Shown piece after piece: positions 23,700 through 34,900 of a stretch of DNA of 64,000 nucleotides; position 1 is the first letter of the stretch, and the number at the start of each line of letters is the position of its first letter. The translations under genes and the position numbers were made by a program. The DNA is taken from NCBI RefSeq assembly GCF_000340215.1, contig NW_006921535.1:3954596-4018595 (forward strand), given 5' to 3'. The notes beneath the pieces are model-generated. The model worked only from the letters and a program-made list of their open reading frames with translations. It ran no database searches and was not told the DNA's origin. This DNA comes from Pseudocercospora fijiensis CIRAD86. Its lineage: Eukaryota > Ascomycota > Dothideomycetes > Mycosphaerellales > Mycosphaerellaceae.

Positions 23700-26600
23700 T
23701 ATTTAATCCTTAATCGCTATAACCGCTACTATTACCTATTGCTGTTATAAGAGCCTTTAGGGACTACTAGTTAGATCTACTATATCTAGGTCTAGGTTAG
23801 TAAAGCCCTCAGCGTCGACGTATAGCTAGTATATAGTAGCTATAGCATTATCGACAATGCCTGCTTATATAGGTCTACGCTAAGCGCTACTATCGATACG
23901 CTCTCTCGTATCGGCGCCGTCGATACTATCTATACTATTAGCAGCTATATCGGGAGCGCTATAGGTTACACTATTCAATAGACGCTAATTAATATTGTTA
24001 AGCCATTCGCATACACTAGGTATAAGCGCTGCCCCGATCTACTAGATATTATTAGATATAGGGCGTAGATCTAGCTTCGGCTCCTCGATCGGATCGGTCT
24101 ATAGAGCGTCGTACTTCTATAGTACTATATCGCCCTCCTAGTACTTCTTAATCGCTCTAGCCTACACTTCCTTAGCGGTATCCTTCTCGGTATAGTACCT
24201 AGTGCCCTTTAGTCTAATACTCTCGAACAAATCGCGTACTGCCTATAATGCTTTACGGTTCTGCGAAATTAGTTCTATTGTAGTAGAGACGTTATAGGTA
24301 GAGTTACTACGAGCCTGAATGTCGAGCTTGTAATCCTTATTATATAGCTTAAGCATCTTATTAGCAGCAACGCCCTTACTATTGCCGAGATTGACGATAG
24401 CCGAATCTAGGATAGCCTCCTATAGGATAGGATTAGACGTATTTAGCATCTACGAAAGGTTTACTATCTCCCGCCTATAGTTCAGTTATCGGGCACTAAA
24501 GAAGTTCGGAATCAAGTAGTCGACTATACGGCGCAGGTGTCTAAGGTCTATCTTCCGGATAGCGACATATACGGTTAAGAAGTTCTCGATCTCTTATAGT
24601 AGGCGGGCTATTATAGTATACGATAGGTCGTCCATTTCGGCATCCTCGTTAAGTCTAATCTAGGCGCTCTGTATAAAGAGCTTCTAGTAAATAGCCTCTA
24701 CAATATCGACATACTGCCTCGGTGTAAGATAGTCTTTAATTAGAGCCTTTACTGCCTAAATCCGATTTATGCCTACGAACTAAGAGGCATCGAACCGAAA
24801 GCCGAGCTACTCGTCGGCTTCCTAGATGAATTCTGCACTAATATATATACGAAATGCTACGAACACTACCTATCGAGCGATATAGTACTCTAGCTTGTCG
24901 TTATTAAAGCGGCGGATAGTATAGTACTCGGCGATAGCCTTAAGTGTATATGCTAAGTGCTTGCCTGCCCTATTAGTGTTATAGTGGGTCCGTAGAGCAG
25001 TATAGCAGGCATTTATCTTAATATAGAAGAAGGCCGGGACACCGACGATGAAGTCCTTTCTATTATATATACGAGTGCTTTCGACACTACCGAGCTTAAT
25101 ACTGCGGATACGATCGACCGTTATCTAGTCGCCGATAACGATAATAAGCTAGTCCTAGAACTCCTCGTTATCTAGATTAAGCTTTAAGAACTTCTAGAAG
25201 ATATCGTTATAGACCTAGTACGTGTCTTCGATCGAGGCCTTATTATAATTAGATACTAGCAGCGAGATTACTAAGGTCTTCCTACCCTGCTTATTCTTAA
25301 TCTTAATCGTACGCTATAGAAAGCGCTTAGTCGGACTGCCGCCGCGAATACGATCGTCTATATCGGGACCCTTAAAGTCGTGCTCCTCGAACAGATGCTG
25401 CAGCTTATCGCTAGCAAGGAATCCTATAGCCTAGTCGATATAGTATAGGGAGGTCGCCTTCTTATACCTATCGGCGCAGATCTTGCGGAGGATAATCCGA
25501 GGGTTTATCTTCTTCTTAAGCTTTAGTATATGCTTCTTTAGACCCTTCTAGACGGCTTGATGCCTAGCGATATACGAGGTTGTTATATTGCGCTGCTTAG
25601 TATTGCGACCGGTTGTCTAGATAGCTTTACGGTGCTCCTAGATATAGAAGTTGTCGTATACGATTACATATCTACCCTTAATAAACATCTTAACTGCCCG
25701 TTCTCGGTTAGTACGAGCAGTCTTCCTCGCTAGCCGCTATAGTATACGATAGGCAGGACAAAGACCTATCGCACTAAGGACATCGACGACTCGTCGCTTA
25801 ATACTACTAGTATATAGGAACAGCCTAAAGGACTTACTAAACTAGGATGCCTTCTTTAGCGAAATCGAGCGAGCAACTACCTACGTAATCGTAGCGATGC
25901 GCTTCTTCTAGCGGCTATATTTGTCTTAGATACTAGGTTGATCTTCCTTAGCGATATCTTTAGCGGTATAGCGCTTATTAGGAAGTAAACCCTATAGGAC
26001 ACTATACTAAGTTAGCGCTATGTCTTTAATAACTTTGTCTATCTTACTTAGCTTCTCTTGTCTATCGATAGTAGAGTCTAGATCGTACTAGTTGAAGAAT
26101 TTCTTACTAACGAGCCTCTTTAACTTAGAACGGAGCCTACGAGTACTTACGAGACCCTCGAATAAGAAGACATCGATAATCTTATCGATGCGACGGCGCT
26201 ATGTCTTTGTTCCTAGATCTCCTACCTACATTAAGAGCAGCTTTAGCGTAGTAAGGTACTCGTAGTTCAGTAGGTCTATAATATTAGTATACTTCTGCGG
26301 TAGACTCTTTAGGCTCTTACGCTTCTTCTTCTTCTTAGCTACTAAACTAGTAGGAAACTAGCGCTTCCGTACGGTACTAGGGCGAGCAGCACCGACAATC
26401 TAAGGCTCGATATCATTATTATCTAAGAAGTCTCCTTTATCTTCTAGTCGAAAGAACTAGCTACCTTTAGCACTAGCGGCTTCAGCCTCGACCTTATTAT
26501 CGCTTATCTTATTATCCTAATCCTTAGTCTCGTAATTATCTTTATCTGTTTCCTCCTCTTTATCCTCGACAATAGGTAGCGCGACGTTAGCGCGTAGACC

Positions 26601-26894
26601 TATACGGCGCTCTTAGCAGGTTAGAATAGGCGCTAACGGAAGACCTTGTTCTACTGCTATGTCTGCAAGCTAGTCTAATAGCAGCGCTAAGAGCTCGCTT
26701 GTCTCTACGAGGCCGTGTTCTACTAGGCTATGTTCTACTGCTATATCTACAAGCTAGTCTAATAGTAGCGCTAAGCCGAGCTCGCTCGTATCGAATGCAT
26801 TATATTGCTATAGTAGCACAGGTAAGCTAGAAGGCTCTATTAGTAGCGGCTTATCGTCTATATCGGCTATAATAGTGTCGCTATCGTCCGACAT
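23700..26894 (-). pseudogene. DUF6589-like transposon protein relic, RIP-inactivated
   Basis: The frame opens at an intact ATG at 26894 (MSDDSDTIIADIDDKP) and stays in register for at least 1000 codons; phase was checked at YDNFYI (25670) and GDQITV (25133). Only RIP-type stops interrupt it. The N-terminus contains a near-duplicated ALLLDQL-DIAVE segment, then an acidic/Lys-rich linker. The core has VIVYDNFYI, GDQITVDRIRSIK, then VPAFFYIKINACYTALR. This order of DN-, GDQ-t-xR-RS-K and FH-K/M-N motifs resembles DUF6589, a domain common in fungal repeats. The match is from memory and could not be searched. The 3' end is approximate. Function is unknown; a nuclease or transposase role is only inferred. 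Confidence 0.55.
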
Positions 26895-26960
26895 TGTCGC
26901 TAGATTAAGTGCTAGATTGAGTGCTAGATTGAGTGCTAGATTAAGTGCTAGATTGTTGCG
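26895..26960 (-). repeat. 13-bp tandem repeat just upstream of the DUF6589-like start
   Basis: Four to five copies of AGTGCTAGATTRA abut the ATG at 26894. Copies differ by G/A only, consistent with RIP. It lies where the promoter of that gene would be. Confidence 0.7.
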
Positions 26961-27475
26961 ACTAGATTAATAGCGACGGCGTCGAAGGAACAGGTTGTAA
27001 TAGAAGCGACTAGTGCCCGCGAGCGACGCGTTGTAAGCAAATACATAAAGACGCACGGACTAGAAACATACATAAAGTCGACAAAGCTAGGCCTTAGCAT
27101 ATAGCAAGAAGTAACCTCCGCTCTTTAGATATAACACAATACTACGGTATCGTATAGATATATGCTAAACGGGGATCATTATAGAATTGGCACCGCTAGG
27201 ACCTCCGGGTATTTCTATATTATATAGGCTATATCTTAAAATAGGTGTTTTTAGTAAGACTAAGTCTATTACTAAAGCCGGCTTTTAGCTAGGCAGTACC
27301 GTCGGCTTATAAGCCATAACACAACAACCTAACGTCGCATTAATATAATTTTTAGATAGAATGATATCCGATTGCCTACTCTACGCCCGTATTACAAAAT
27401 ATTAATGTATATCGCGTTATATACAAAGTCGCAAAATAGGGATCTTGAATCTGACCCGATCGCTAGTTTTGCTGT

Positions 27476-27541
27476 CAGACCCTTGCTGCGCAAGGGGTTT
27501 ATAAATAAACCGGTGGCTCGTGCGCTCTTAGCAAGGGTCTG
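27476..27541. repeat. 66-bp palindromic sequence at the edge of the RIPed block
   Basis: CAGACCCTTGCT at 27476-27487 and AGCAAGGGTCTG at 27530-27541 form a perfect 12-bp inverted repeat. The loop holds a second palindrome, GGTTTATAAATAAACC. It sits exactly where host composition resumes. It could be a tiny MITE, the terminus of the large element, or a hairpin; which is unresolved. Confidence 0.6.
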
Positions 27542-28383
27542 ATGGGAGATAGACGGTGGTATCAAGTTGACAGCGCCAAGAGATGGAACGACGTGAAGAC
27601 GTGAAGTCGAATTCCTTGGCGTACTGCGTGGACCCACCAGGATCGCATCCTTCCTGCTGCGCTGCGCGACTTTCACCAGCCAGAAGGGAAATAAAAGACT
27701 TTTGAGCAGAGCTGCGATTTCTGCTCCAAATTACAGAGCCAGCAGGAGTTATTAAGGGCATTGCCTTTCTTCTCGCCAAGCAGCTCTCGATTTGACTGTC
27801 CAATCCGATTGTATGGATCTGCCTCCCAGCCTTGCGGATATCCATATTCTGGACAACCGCCTTTGCTCTACAACAGTCGAAGTAAGACTGCTACACCGAA
27901 GCCAGCTCTCTCAGGTCTTCGACCGCGATCAACTACTGCTAAGGGAATGTGTATGAACTCTGTCAATAGCCATCCATACCCAGCACGAGCGCCAGAAGCC
28001 GGAAATGTACCTCTGACAGTATACAGTCATCAACACAGCTGTTTGAGCAAGAATTGACTACACTGTGCCTCATCTCTCCAGCACCTCTTGTGTCCTCCGA
28101 GCAATAAAATAGCACATGCCGCAGAGTTCACACGAAGGGGAAGTGCTGAAATACGATGCTGAGGGCTTGCGTGCCGCTGTATACTGCTTGTTTGGCATCG
28201 CCAGCTAGGCGTATATCCCGAGCTCCATGGGCAGGTGGCGAACACACCAATTTCCTCCGACTCCGGTCACTCCGCATTGCCTCGGGCCCCTCCAATAATA
28301 TTAGTAAGCAGTTGCAGGGCGATAAAGCAGAAGAGTCTCCTTCCAATTGGCCTCGCAGAAGCATTGCCAGCCCTCGAAGAACC
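27542..28383 (+). promoter_or_regulatory. Upstream region of the quinone oxidoreductase gene
   Basis: Host-like, non-RIPed sequence of about 840 bp with no recognisable gene. It presumably holds the promoter and 5' leader of the oxidoreductase gene. No specific element could be assigned. Confidence 0.4.
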
Positions 28384-29659
28384 ATGGCGACTATGCGTGC
28401 AGTAGGTAAGCAGAGCACCTTCCCTTGGTGGGAGTGACTGCGACAATTCATCTCAAGTCTCATGGCAGCACTTGACAAGACTTCACTACCAGGCTAACAA
28501 CGCGATTTACAGATGTCAAAGGCGGCAAAGGCCCAGCGTCAGCACTGTTCATCAATGATGCTATCGAAAAGCCGATCGCCAAGCCTGAAGAGGTGGTCGT
28601 CAAGGTGAAGGCATTCGGCCTAAATCGAGCAGACACTTTGCAGGTTCGTCGGCAAGATCATCATTGAGTTCCACGTGCTGAAAAATGTGTCTCGCCAGCG
28701 ACAAGGCATGTACCCCGTACCGCCTGGAGTGACAAAGATCATGGGACTCGAATTCGCAGGTACTGTGGATGAAGTCGGCAATGAGCCTTCTGATTCTGGC
28801 GGCGAGCACTACAGGAAAGGCGATGAAGTCTTTGGCCTCACTTATGGAGGAGGATATGCTGAGTACGTTGCCGTGCGCAAGAATATGCTTCTAAGAAAGC
28901 CAAAGGAGCTGAGCTGGGAGGAGTGTGCCGCAGTGCCAGAAGTACCTCTCCCTTTTTTCCACTTGATATTGGTGTGCTGACTCTGGTCACCAGGTGTGGA
29001 TGACGGCGTTGCAAGCAATTCATTTGGTAGGTGAATGGTCACCGGAAAAGGGCAAGAGCATTCTCTGGCACGCTGGAGCGTCTTCCGTCAGCATTGCTGG
29101 CATACAGCTTTCTCGCAACCTCTCGCCGGCCCCCAAAGTGTTTGCGACCACTCGTCAAGACACCAAATGTGACTTTGTGGTCAACAAAGTGGGCGCAACT
29201 GCAGCAGTCAATTCCACCAAGTCATATCCAAAAGCAGATGGGTCGCCAGGAGGCACTTGGGCAGATGAGGTCAAGAGAGCCAATGAGGGCCAAGGGGTCG
29301 ATCTGGTCATTGATTACGTGGGTGCTCCATACTTCGCAGATAATCTCGCTGTCTTGGCTAGGGATGGGCGGGTCGTACAGCTTGGCGTGATGGGCGGCAC
29401 GGTGTTGCCAGAGAAGACGGACATCTCAGCGTTCCTCATGAAGAGGGCGAGCTTCGTCGGCTCAACATTGAGAAGTAGAGACCCGGACTATCAAGGGAAG
29501 TTGAGAGATCTCTTTGCTGAGCAGGTGTTGCCGAAATTGATCTCCGGAGAGTACGCGCCGTGGATTGAGAAGGCAATGAGTTGGAAGGAGATCGAGCAGG
29601 CACACAGATTGCTCGAGGAGAACAAAACTACTGGCAAGGTGGTGTGTGTTGTAGACTAG
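28384..29659 (+). CDS. Zinc-independent quinone oxidoreductase (PIG3/zeta-crystallin-like MDR family)
   Basis: Four exons: 28384-28405 (22 nt), 28513-28643, 28699-28941 and 28994-29659. Phases agree and give 353 aa. The start MATMRAVDVKGG fits the family N-terminus. Later segments are typical: VVVKVKAFGLNRADTLQRQG, GLEFAGTVDEVG, EVWMTALQAIHLV, the dinucleotide loop HAGASSVSIAGIQLSR, and a C-terminal LLEENKTTGKVV. The usual four structural Cys of zinc alcohol dehydrogenases are absent, as expected for NADPH:quinone reductases of the PIG3 branch. It probably reduces quinones in the cytosol; the substrate is unknown. It is the only gene in a 2.8-kb island between two large RIPed blocks, and its own sequence shows no RIP. 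Confidence 0.85.
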
Positions 29660-30238
29660 GATACTAGACAGGCAAGCATAGATGCCGGGCTTTTCTGGCC
29701 AGAATGCAGCCAATACTCTGGAAAGGCCATTTCTCAGTGATGTCAAGCGCAGCGAAAGAACTACTTGGTGACTTCACACGGTGTGTGAGTGCTAAAAATA
29801 TGCTCTCTCGTGCGGACAATTCCTCAAATGTCCATTATTATTGTAGCCTTTGAGGTATTGTCCGTCTCTCGTGGCTATGCAGCGGCTAATGATCCCATCA
29901 GGGCGTATGCATATTTGAAAGAAATTTGAAGGGAGACTTACGATTACGAGATTTACGAGTATACGCGTGTTAGTATGCCAAGCCTTCCTGGTCCATGTGC
30001 ACGAATCGGTCCATATTTGTCTCACCTGCAGACAACAGCCGGCTCCTCAGTAAAATCACGCACGGCTTCTACGTCACACTGCGAACAAAGACGCCCACGA
30101 CGCCCTCGAGCTCACCTCACCTTCGAGCAGTTGCCGTGACAGCAGGCATACAGCAGAAGAAGGTCGTCTCGTGGATACCCGCTGCAGGATTGCCGGTGCA
30201 GGTGCAGGTGCAGGACGGATATCGGTGTTTTGCGTGGT
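29660..30238. other. Intergenic, 3' of the quinone oxidoreductase, up to the nested transposon
   Basis: Host-like composition. It contains a short GGTGCA repeat (30194-30213) and ends at the TA duplication at 30239-30240. No gene or RNA was recognised. Confidence 0.4.
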
Positions 30239-30240
30239 TA

Positions 30241-30272
30241 CTATTCTATGCGTTTTACCGTAGAATGCCAAG
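30241..30272 (+). repeat. Left TIR of the split DNA element
   Basis: Matches 38526-38557 in inverted orientation at 31 of 32 positions; preceded by TA. Confidence 0.85.
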
Positions 30273-30556
30273 CATAGCACCTTCGTAGCACGGAACCTTA
30301 TAGTTTACTAGGTAGAATGCTCCTCTTTGCTCTTACAGACCTTAAATCGTATCCTTATACCGCTTAATAGCTATTATTATTAACCTGCTACCTAAGTTAG
30401 CGTATATAGTCGCTTTCTACGCTACTAGCGACCTCGTATAGCTATATTTTAAGATAGCGCCTCTAAGAAGCTTATAGTTATAAAAACCGTTCGATAAGGA
30501 CTTACTACTAAGTTACTAGACTATAAGATAAGTACTAAATAGCGCGAGTTACTAGT

Positions 30557-30754
30557 ATATAAGAAGGGTATATTAGTAGATAGATAGGGTAGTAGTAGGT
30601 ATAGGTAGTATTCGATAAGGAGCTAGGAGAAGAGGGAGGAAGGTAGGCAAGTTAGCCTATTGCTAAGCGCTAAGCCCTGCCTAAGGTATCGAGACCCTAG
30701 CTTTACTCGAGCCCGGTTATATACTAATTACGTATAACCTCTTTAGCCCTAATA
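30557..30754 (-). repeat. 3' LTR (left copy)
   Basis: 198 bp, near-identical to the right copy. The differences noted (such as GTAGGC versus GCAGGC and GGTATC versus GGCATC) are RIP-type changes, with the left copy the more mutated. TAGTA precedes it. Confidence 0.9.
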
Positions 30755-30756
30755 TA

Positions 30757-31980
30757 CGCTTCCCTTCTAAAGGCCGCGCCCTCGTAGCCGGTCTTTATTC
30801 TAGTCTTAACCTCTATTGCTACTAACTTAGCAGGTCTAATAAGCCGCTTAGTCCGCGCTAAATTAAACGCACAACTACCGATTATATAACTATATTAAAC
30901 CTTACCTCTAATATAGTACAATGTCTAACTCTAACTGCGCTATCCCTATATATAATAAACTATAAAGTGATATATATCTATAAGAATTGAGGGCCTTCGA
31001 CTAATTATAATACGAGCGCGTCTTCCCTACTATAATAGGTAGACGTATAAGGTATTATAGCCCTGCCTCTGCTCTAAGTAATGTCGTACCGAGTTCTTTG
31101 CGTCTACTCTTAAAAGACCTAGCAATATCCGCTTCCGAGGGTTTGTCCGTTCCGAGGGTTGTTCTTATTGTTACGAGGGCTATTATTTACTGTCGTAGTT
31201 TTACTAGCCCTAATTAGTTAGGTTTGGCAGCCTTTAAGTGTTAACTAATTATATCTTTTTAAAAAACTTAGTTCTTCTAGTTTCTATAGGTAAAGGCTAT
31301 TGTAAGTGTAGTAGTAGAGGTTCGCCTCGCTTAAAGGGTTAGATAGATCGAGGAGTAACCTATTGTCCGCAAGATCGACCCTAGCTAGCTTAGCTCTATA
31401 GTTTTGCCCTTAGTTAGTTAGTCTATTAAGCTACTTAATCTTTTAGGCGGCTTAAAGTTTTAATTAAAGTTTTAATTAAAGGTGCCTTAGGCTCGTAGTA
31501 TAGGTAAGGTTGTGTCCGTAGGCGCAGTAATAATAGCAAGTAATGTTAATAATAGTAGCGCTAGTCGTCTTAGCGCTAACTTTACCTTGCTTTCGATTTC
31601 CTTCTTCGACTAATAATAACTCGGCAATACCGTTACTAATATAGCGGTGTCCTTCCTTTCTTAAACAGTAACACACTCCGCAACACCGTTACTAATATAG
31701 CCGCGCTAGCTATCTTCTAATACACCGTTATTCGTACGCGCGCGCGCGTATTCTCGTCGATTGCCTAGGCCTCGAGGCCTCGGTAGAATAAAGGAACAAG
31801 AGGTAGAGTCTTTAAAAGAGTAGTAACTAATTAACGCGTCGTAGCGCGCTTGTTAACACTCGGTACGCGTTTACTATAGTAGTGTAGTCTTATTGTCTCT
31901 TGTTGCTAACAATTGCTTATAGCTAATTAGTTAGCTAATAGCACCCCGGGGGTAGTATTAATCCTAGGCCTTAATAGTAA
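30757..31980. other. 3' non-coding region of the retrotransposon
   Basis: About 1.2 kb between the end of the pol-chromodomain relic and the 3' LTR. It holds a CG dinucleotide run (CGCGCGCGCG, about 31738-31748) and no coherent reading frame. It is heavily RIPed. Long 3' spacers like this are found in some chromoviruses. Confidence 0.5.
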
Positions 31981-31984
31981 CATT

Positions 31985-34900
31985 ATAAGCTTTTAGCCTT
32001 CTTCTTGTTCTTTACGCTAGTCCAATACTTATCTAACAACTCGGTTATATCCTTAAAGGAACCTTTAGCTTCCTATAAGTCCTATTTAGGTAAATAGCCT
32101 TACTATCTTAATAGGTACTCCTTCTTGCCCTACCTAGTCCGATGCTTTAGGATACGTTCTATAGACTACAGCTCTTCGCTATTAGCTAGTATGTCCTCGG
32201 ATTTAGCAGGTGCTTTATCCCTTTCGCGTAGGTAGTACGGCTTAAGGAGGGACACATAGAAGGTGTTATAGATAGTGTAATAAGGTAGAAGCTATAACTA
32301 ATAGGCCTAGGTGCCCCTAGGTTCTCGGATACGGAAAGGGCTAATGTACCTTAGTGCGAGTTTAGGCCTTGTTTTGCTATTAGGCGAGGGGTGTTTGCGG
32401 ATACGGAGGTTCTTTGTACTAAGCATAACTAGGTCGCCTTGCTTAAAGGTCATTAGAAGGTAGTGTTTGTTATAGTAGGCCTTCTAATAGGCCTAGGCCT
32501 TTGCTAGTTTGTTAGCTATCTTAGCGTGAATTTCTCGTATCTTTTAAACCCTCTTAATAGCCGCTAGTGTCTTAGGTTAACCCGCTTCCCTTTCCTTACG
32601 CTCGGCCTCGAGCGATAGGGGGTCTTGTAGCATAGTAGCGTTCTAGCCTATTATAGCGAAATAAGGTAAAACCTTAGTAGATAAGTAGACACTATTGTTA
32701 TATACGAATTCGGCTAGTTATAGGAGGTTAACCTAGTCGTTAGGGTTCTCGTTAATGTAGCTGCGTAGGTACTACTATAGCGTAGCATTTTGCCTCTCGG
32801 TCTAGCTATCTGTTTATAGATAGAACGCTATAGATAGGCGATGCTTAAGTCTTAGCTATAGGCATATCTTACTCTAATAGTAAGATATAAATGTCGAGCC
32901 TCTATCGGAGACTATCCCTTTAGGGGTTCCCTAATAGCTATAGAAGATATTATTCTATAGTAACTTAGCTAAGTTAATAGCTGTCTAATCCTTCCTAGCA
33001 GGGATATAGCGAGCGCCCTTAGTAAATCGGTCTACGACGACTAGGATAGCGTTAAAGATGTCTTTGCTTCCTCTTCGCTTAGTAAGGGGGAGACCTATAA
33101 TAAAGTCTATTGTAAGCTCTACAAAAGGCTTCTTTAGAATAGGGAGTAAAGACAACTCGATAAATAGTAAGTGCTTTAGTACTTTAACTCGCTAGCATAC
33201 TATATAGGTCTATATATACTCCTTTATATGCCGCTTACTATTTAGCTAGTAGTATATACGCGATAGTAACTCGTGCGACCTCTCTGTGCTATAGTAACTA
33301 GCGAGCTTACTGTTATAGTGCCTCTTTAAAAGCTCTTGTCTAATCGATTATTTAGCGGGGACATAGTATCTGCCCTTAAACTTTAAGTAACCTTTGTCGT
33401 CGATCGACTAACTATTACTCTTACTAGATCGAGTCGCCCGTCTACTTACAAGCCTATTAATACGCTCGATAGTAAAGGCGTCCCTCTACTAAGTACGCAA
33501 CAGCTTATCTATAAACGATTAACTATCCCTATTTGCAAGGTTATTTAATAGCACCCTCGCTATTAAACGAGGTACGTATTATATACATCTAATAGCACTA
33601 GCAGCCGGAACTACTGCAACCTCTTCTATAGTGCTATCGCTATATAGACTATTACTATAGATAGCAATGTCCTTAATCGAGTTATTATAGCTCGAGCGAT
33701 CTACGTCCTTTCTTTTAACGTATACTAGAAGAACGACAACTCCGCTATAGTATTTGTTGCTGCCGCGGGGTCCGGAAGTCCGCTTATCCTACGTTTGCTT
33801 ATTAATAATACGGGCTATAGCAATCTTATACTATAGGGTTAGAAACAATAAATTAATAGATTGCTAAGTCCCGCTGTCGTAATTAGGTCGCCTCGATAGG
33901 CTATTAGTAGGGTTGCTTACGCCTAGCCGATATAACATATTAAAATTAAACCTAGCGAGGTAGACGGCCTATCTAGCCTATCGACCTATAACCCTAGTAA
34001 CCTTCGTAATTCTACGGAGGTTGTTATAGTCCGTATAGACCTAAATAGTGTGCTGTGCACTATCGAGATAGTAGCGCTAGTACTTAAAGGCCTCTACGAT
34101 TGCTAAGAGCTCTTGCTTATAGGTCTTATATCGACGTTCTATATCGATTATCTTTCGTAAAAAGAAGGCAATCGGGTACTAGTAATAGTTATTATCTAAT
34201 TGCTGTAATATAATAGCCGATACAGCGAACTGTAAAGCGTTAGTCTTAATTCGGATCTGCTTGCTTAGCACGAAATAGTACAATAAGGGGACATTAGTAA
34301 AGCGTTGCTTTAGGCCGTTAAAAGCGGCTTATGCTCTATTAGTCTATTTGAACTCTCTAGTTAGGTTGGCCTTAGTTTTAGTAAGCTTAGTTAGGGGCAT
34401 TATATGCCGTAAATAGCCCTTAATAAACCGGCGGTAGAAATTAGCGAAGCCGAGGAACGATTGAAGCTCCTTAATAGACGTAGGAATAGGCCATTTAGTA
34501 ATTGTTTTGATCCGATTAGGATTAGCCTTAACACTATTAGTTAATACGATAAAACTAAGGAAGGCTACCTCCTTAGTAGCAAAGGTGCATTTAGAAGGCT
34601 TGTAATACAGTCTATAGGCTCGTAAGCGATCGAGCACCTTACAGACTATAGCCTAGTACTCCGCAATGTTAGGTAAGTATATATAAACTAGGATATTATC
34701 TAGGTAAACTATATAGAGATAGTCTAATAGGCCCGAAAGGGCCTAATTAATATAGGACTGAAATGTTATAGGGGCGTTAGCTAAGCCGAATAGCATAACT
34801 AAGTACTCGAAATAGCTATAGCGAGTACGGAAGGCTATTTTCTATTCGTTACCCTTACGAATGCGGATACGATAGTACGCATCCTTAATGTCTAGTATAG

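Larger units (their letters stand above)
16140..27475. mobile_element. RIPed block of about 11.3 kb: helicase plus DUF6589-like element with minisatellites
   Basis: Host-like composition stops near 16.13 kb and returns near 27.47 kb. Between them CpA and TpG are depleted and TAG/TAA dominate. The block contains a RecQ-like helicase relic on plus (to 20013), 3.6 kb rich in tandem repeats, and a DUF6589-like relic on minus (from 26894). The two genes converge on the repeats. No terminal inverted repeats, LTRs or target duplications were found by eye, so the ends are approximate and more than one element could be present. Confidence 0.55.

Noticed and set aside
16140..27475. Telomere-linked helicase region, implying a chromosome end
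   Set aside because: No telomeric TTAGGG repeats and housekeeping genes continue on both sides; an internal element is simpler.
31730..31750. CGCGCGCGCG run as a CpG island or Z-DNA regulatory site
   Set aside because: Short, inside RIPed retrotransposon 3' sequence where CpG is spared anyway; no functional sign.
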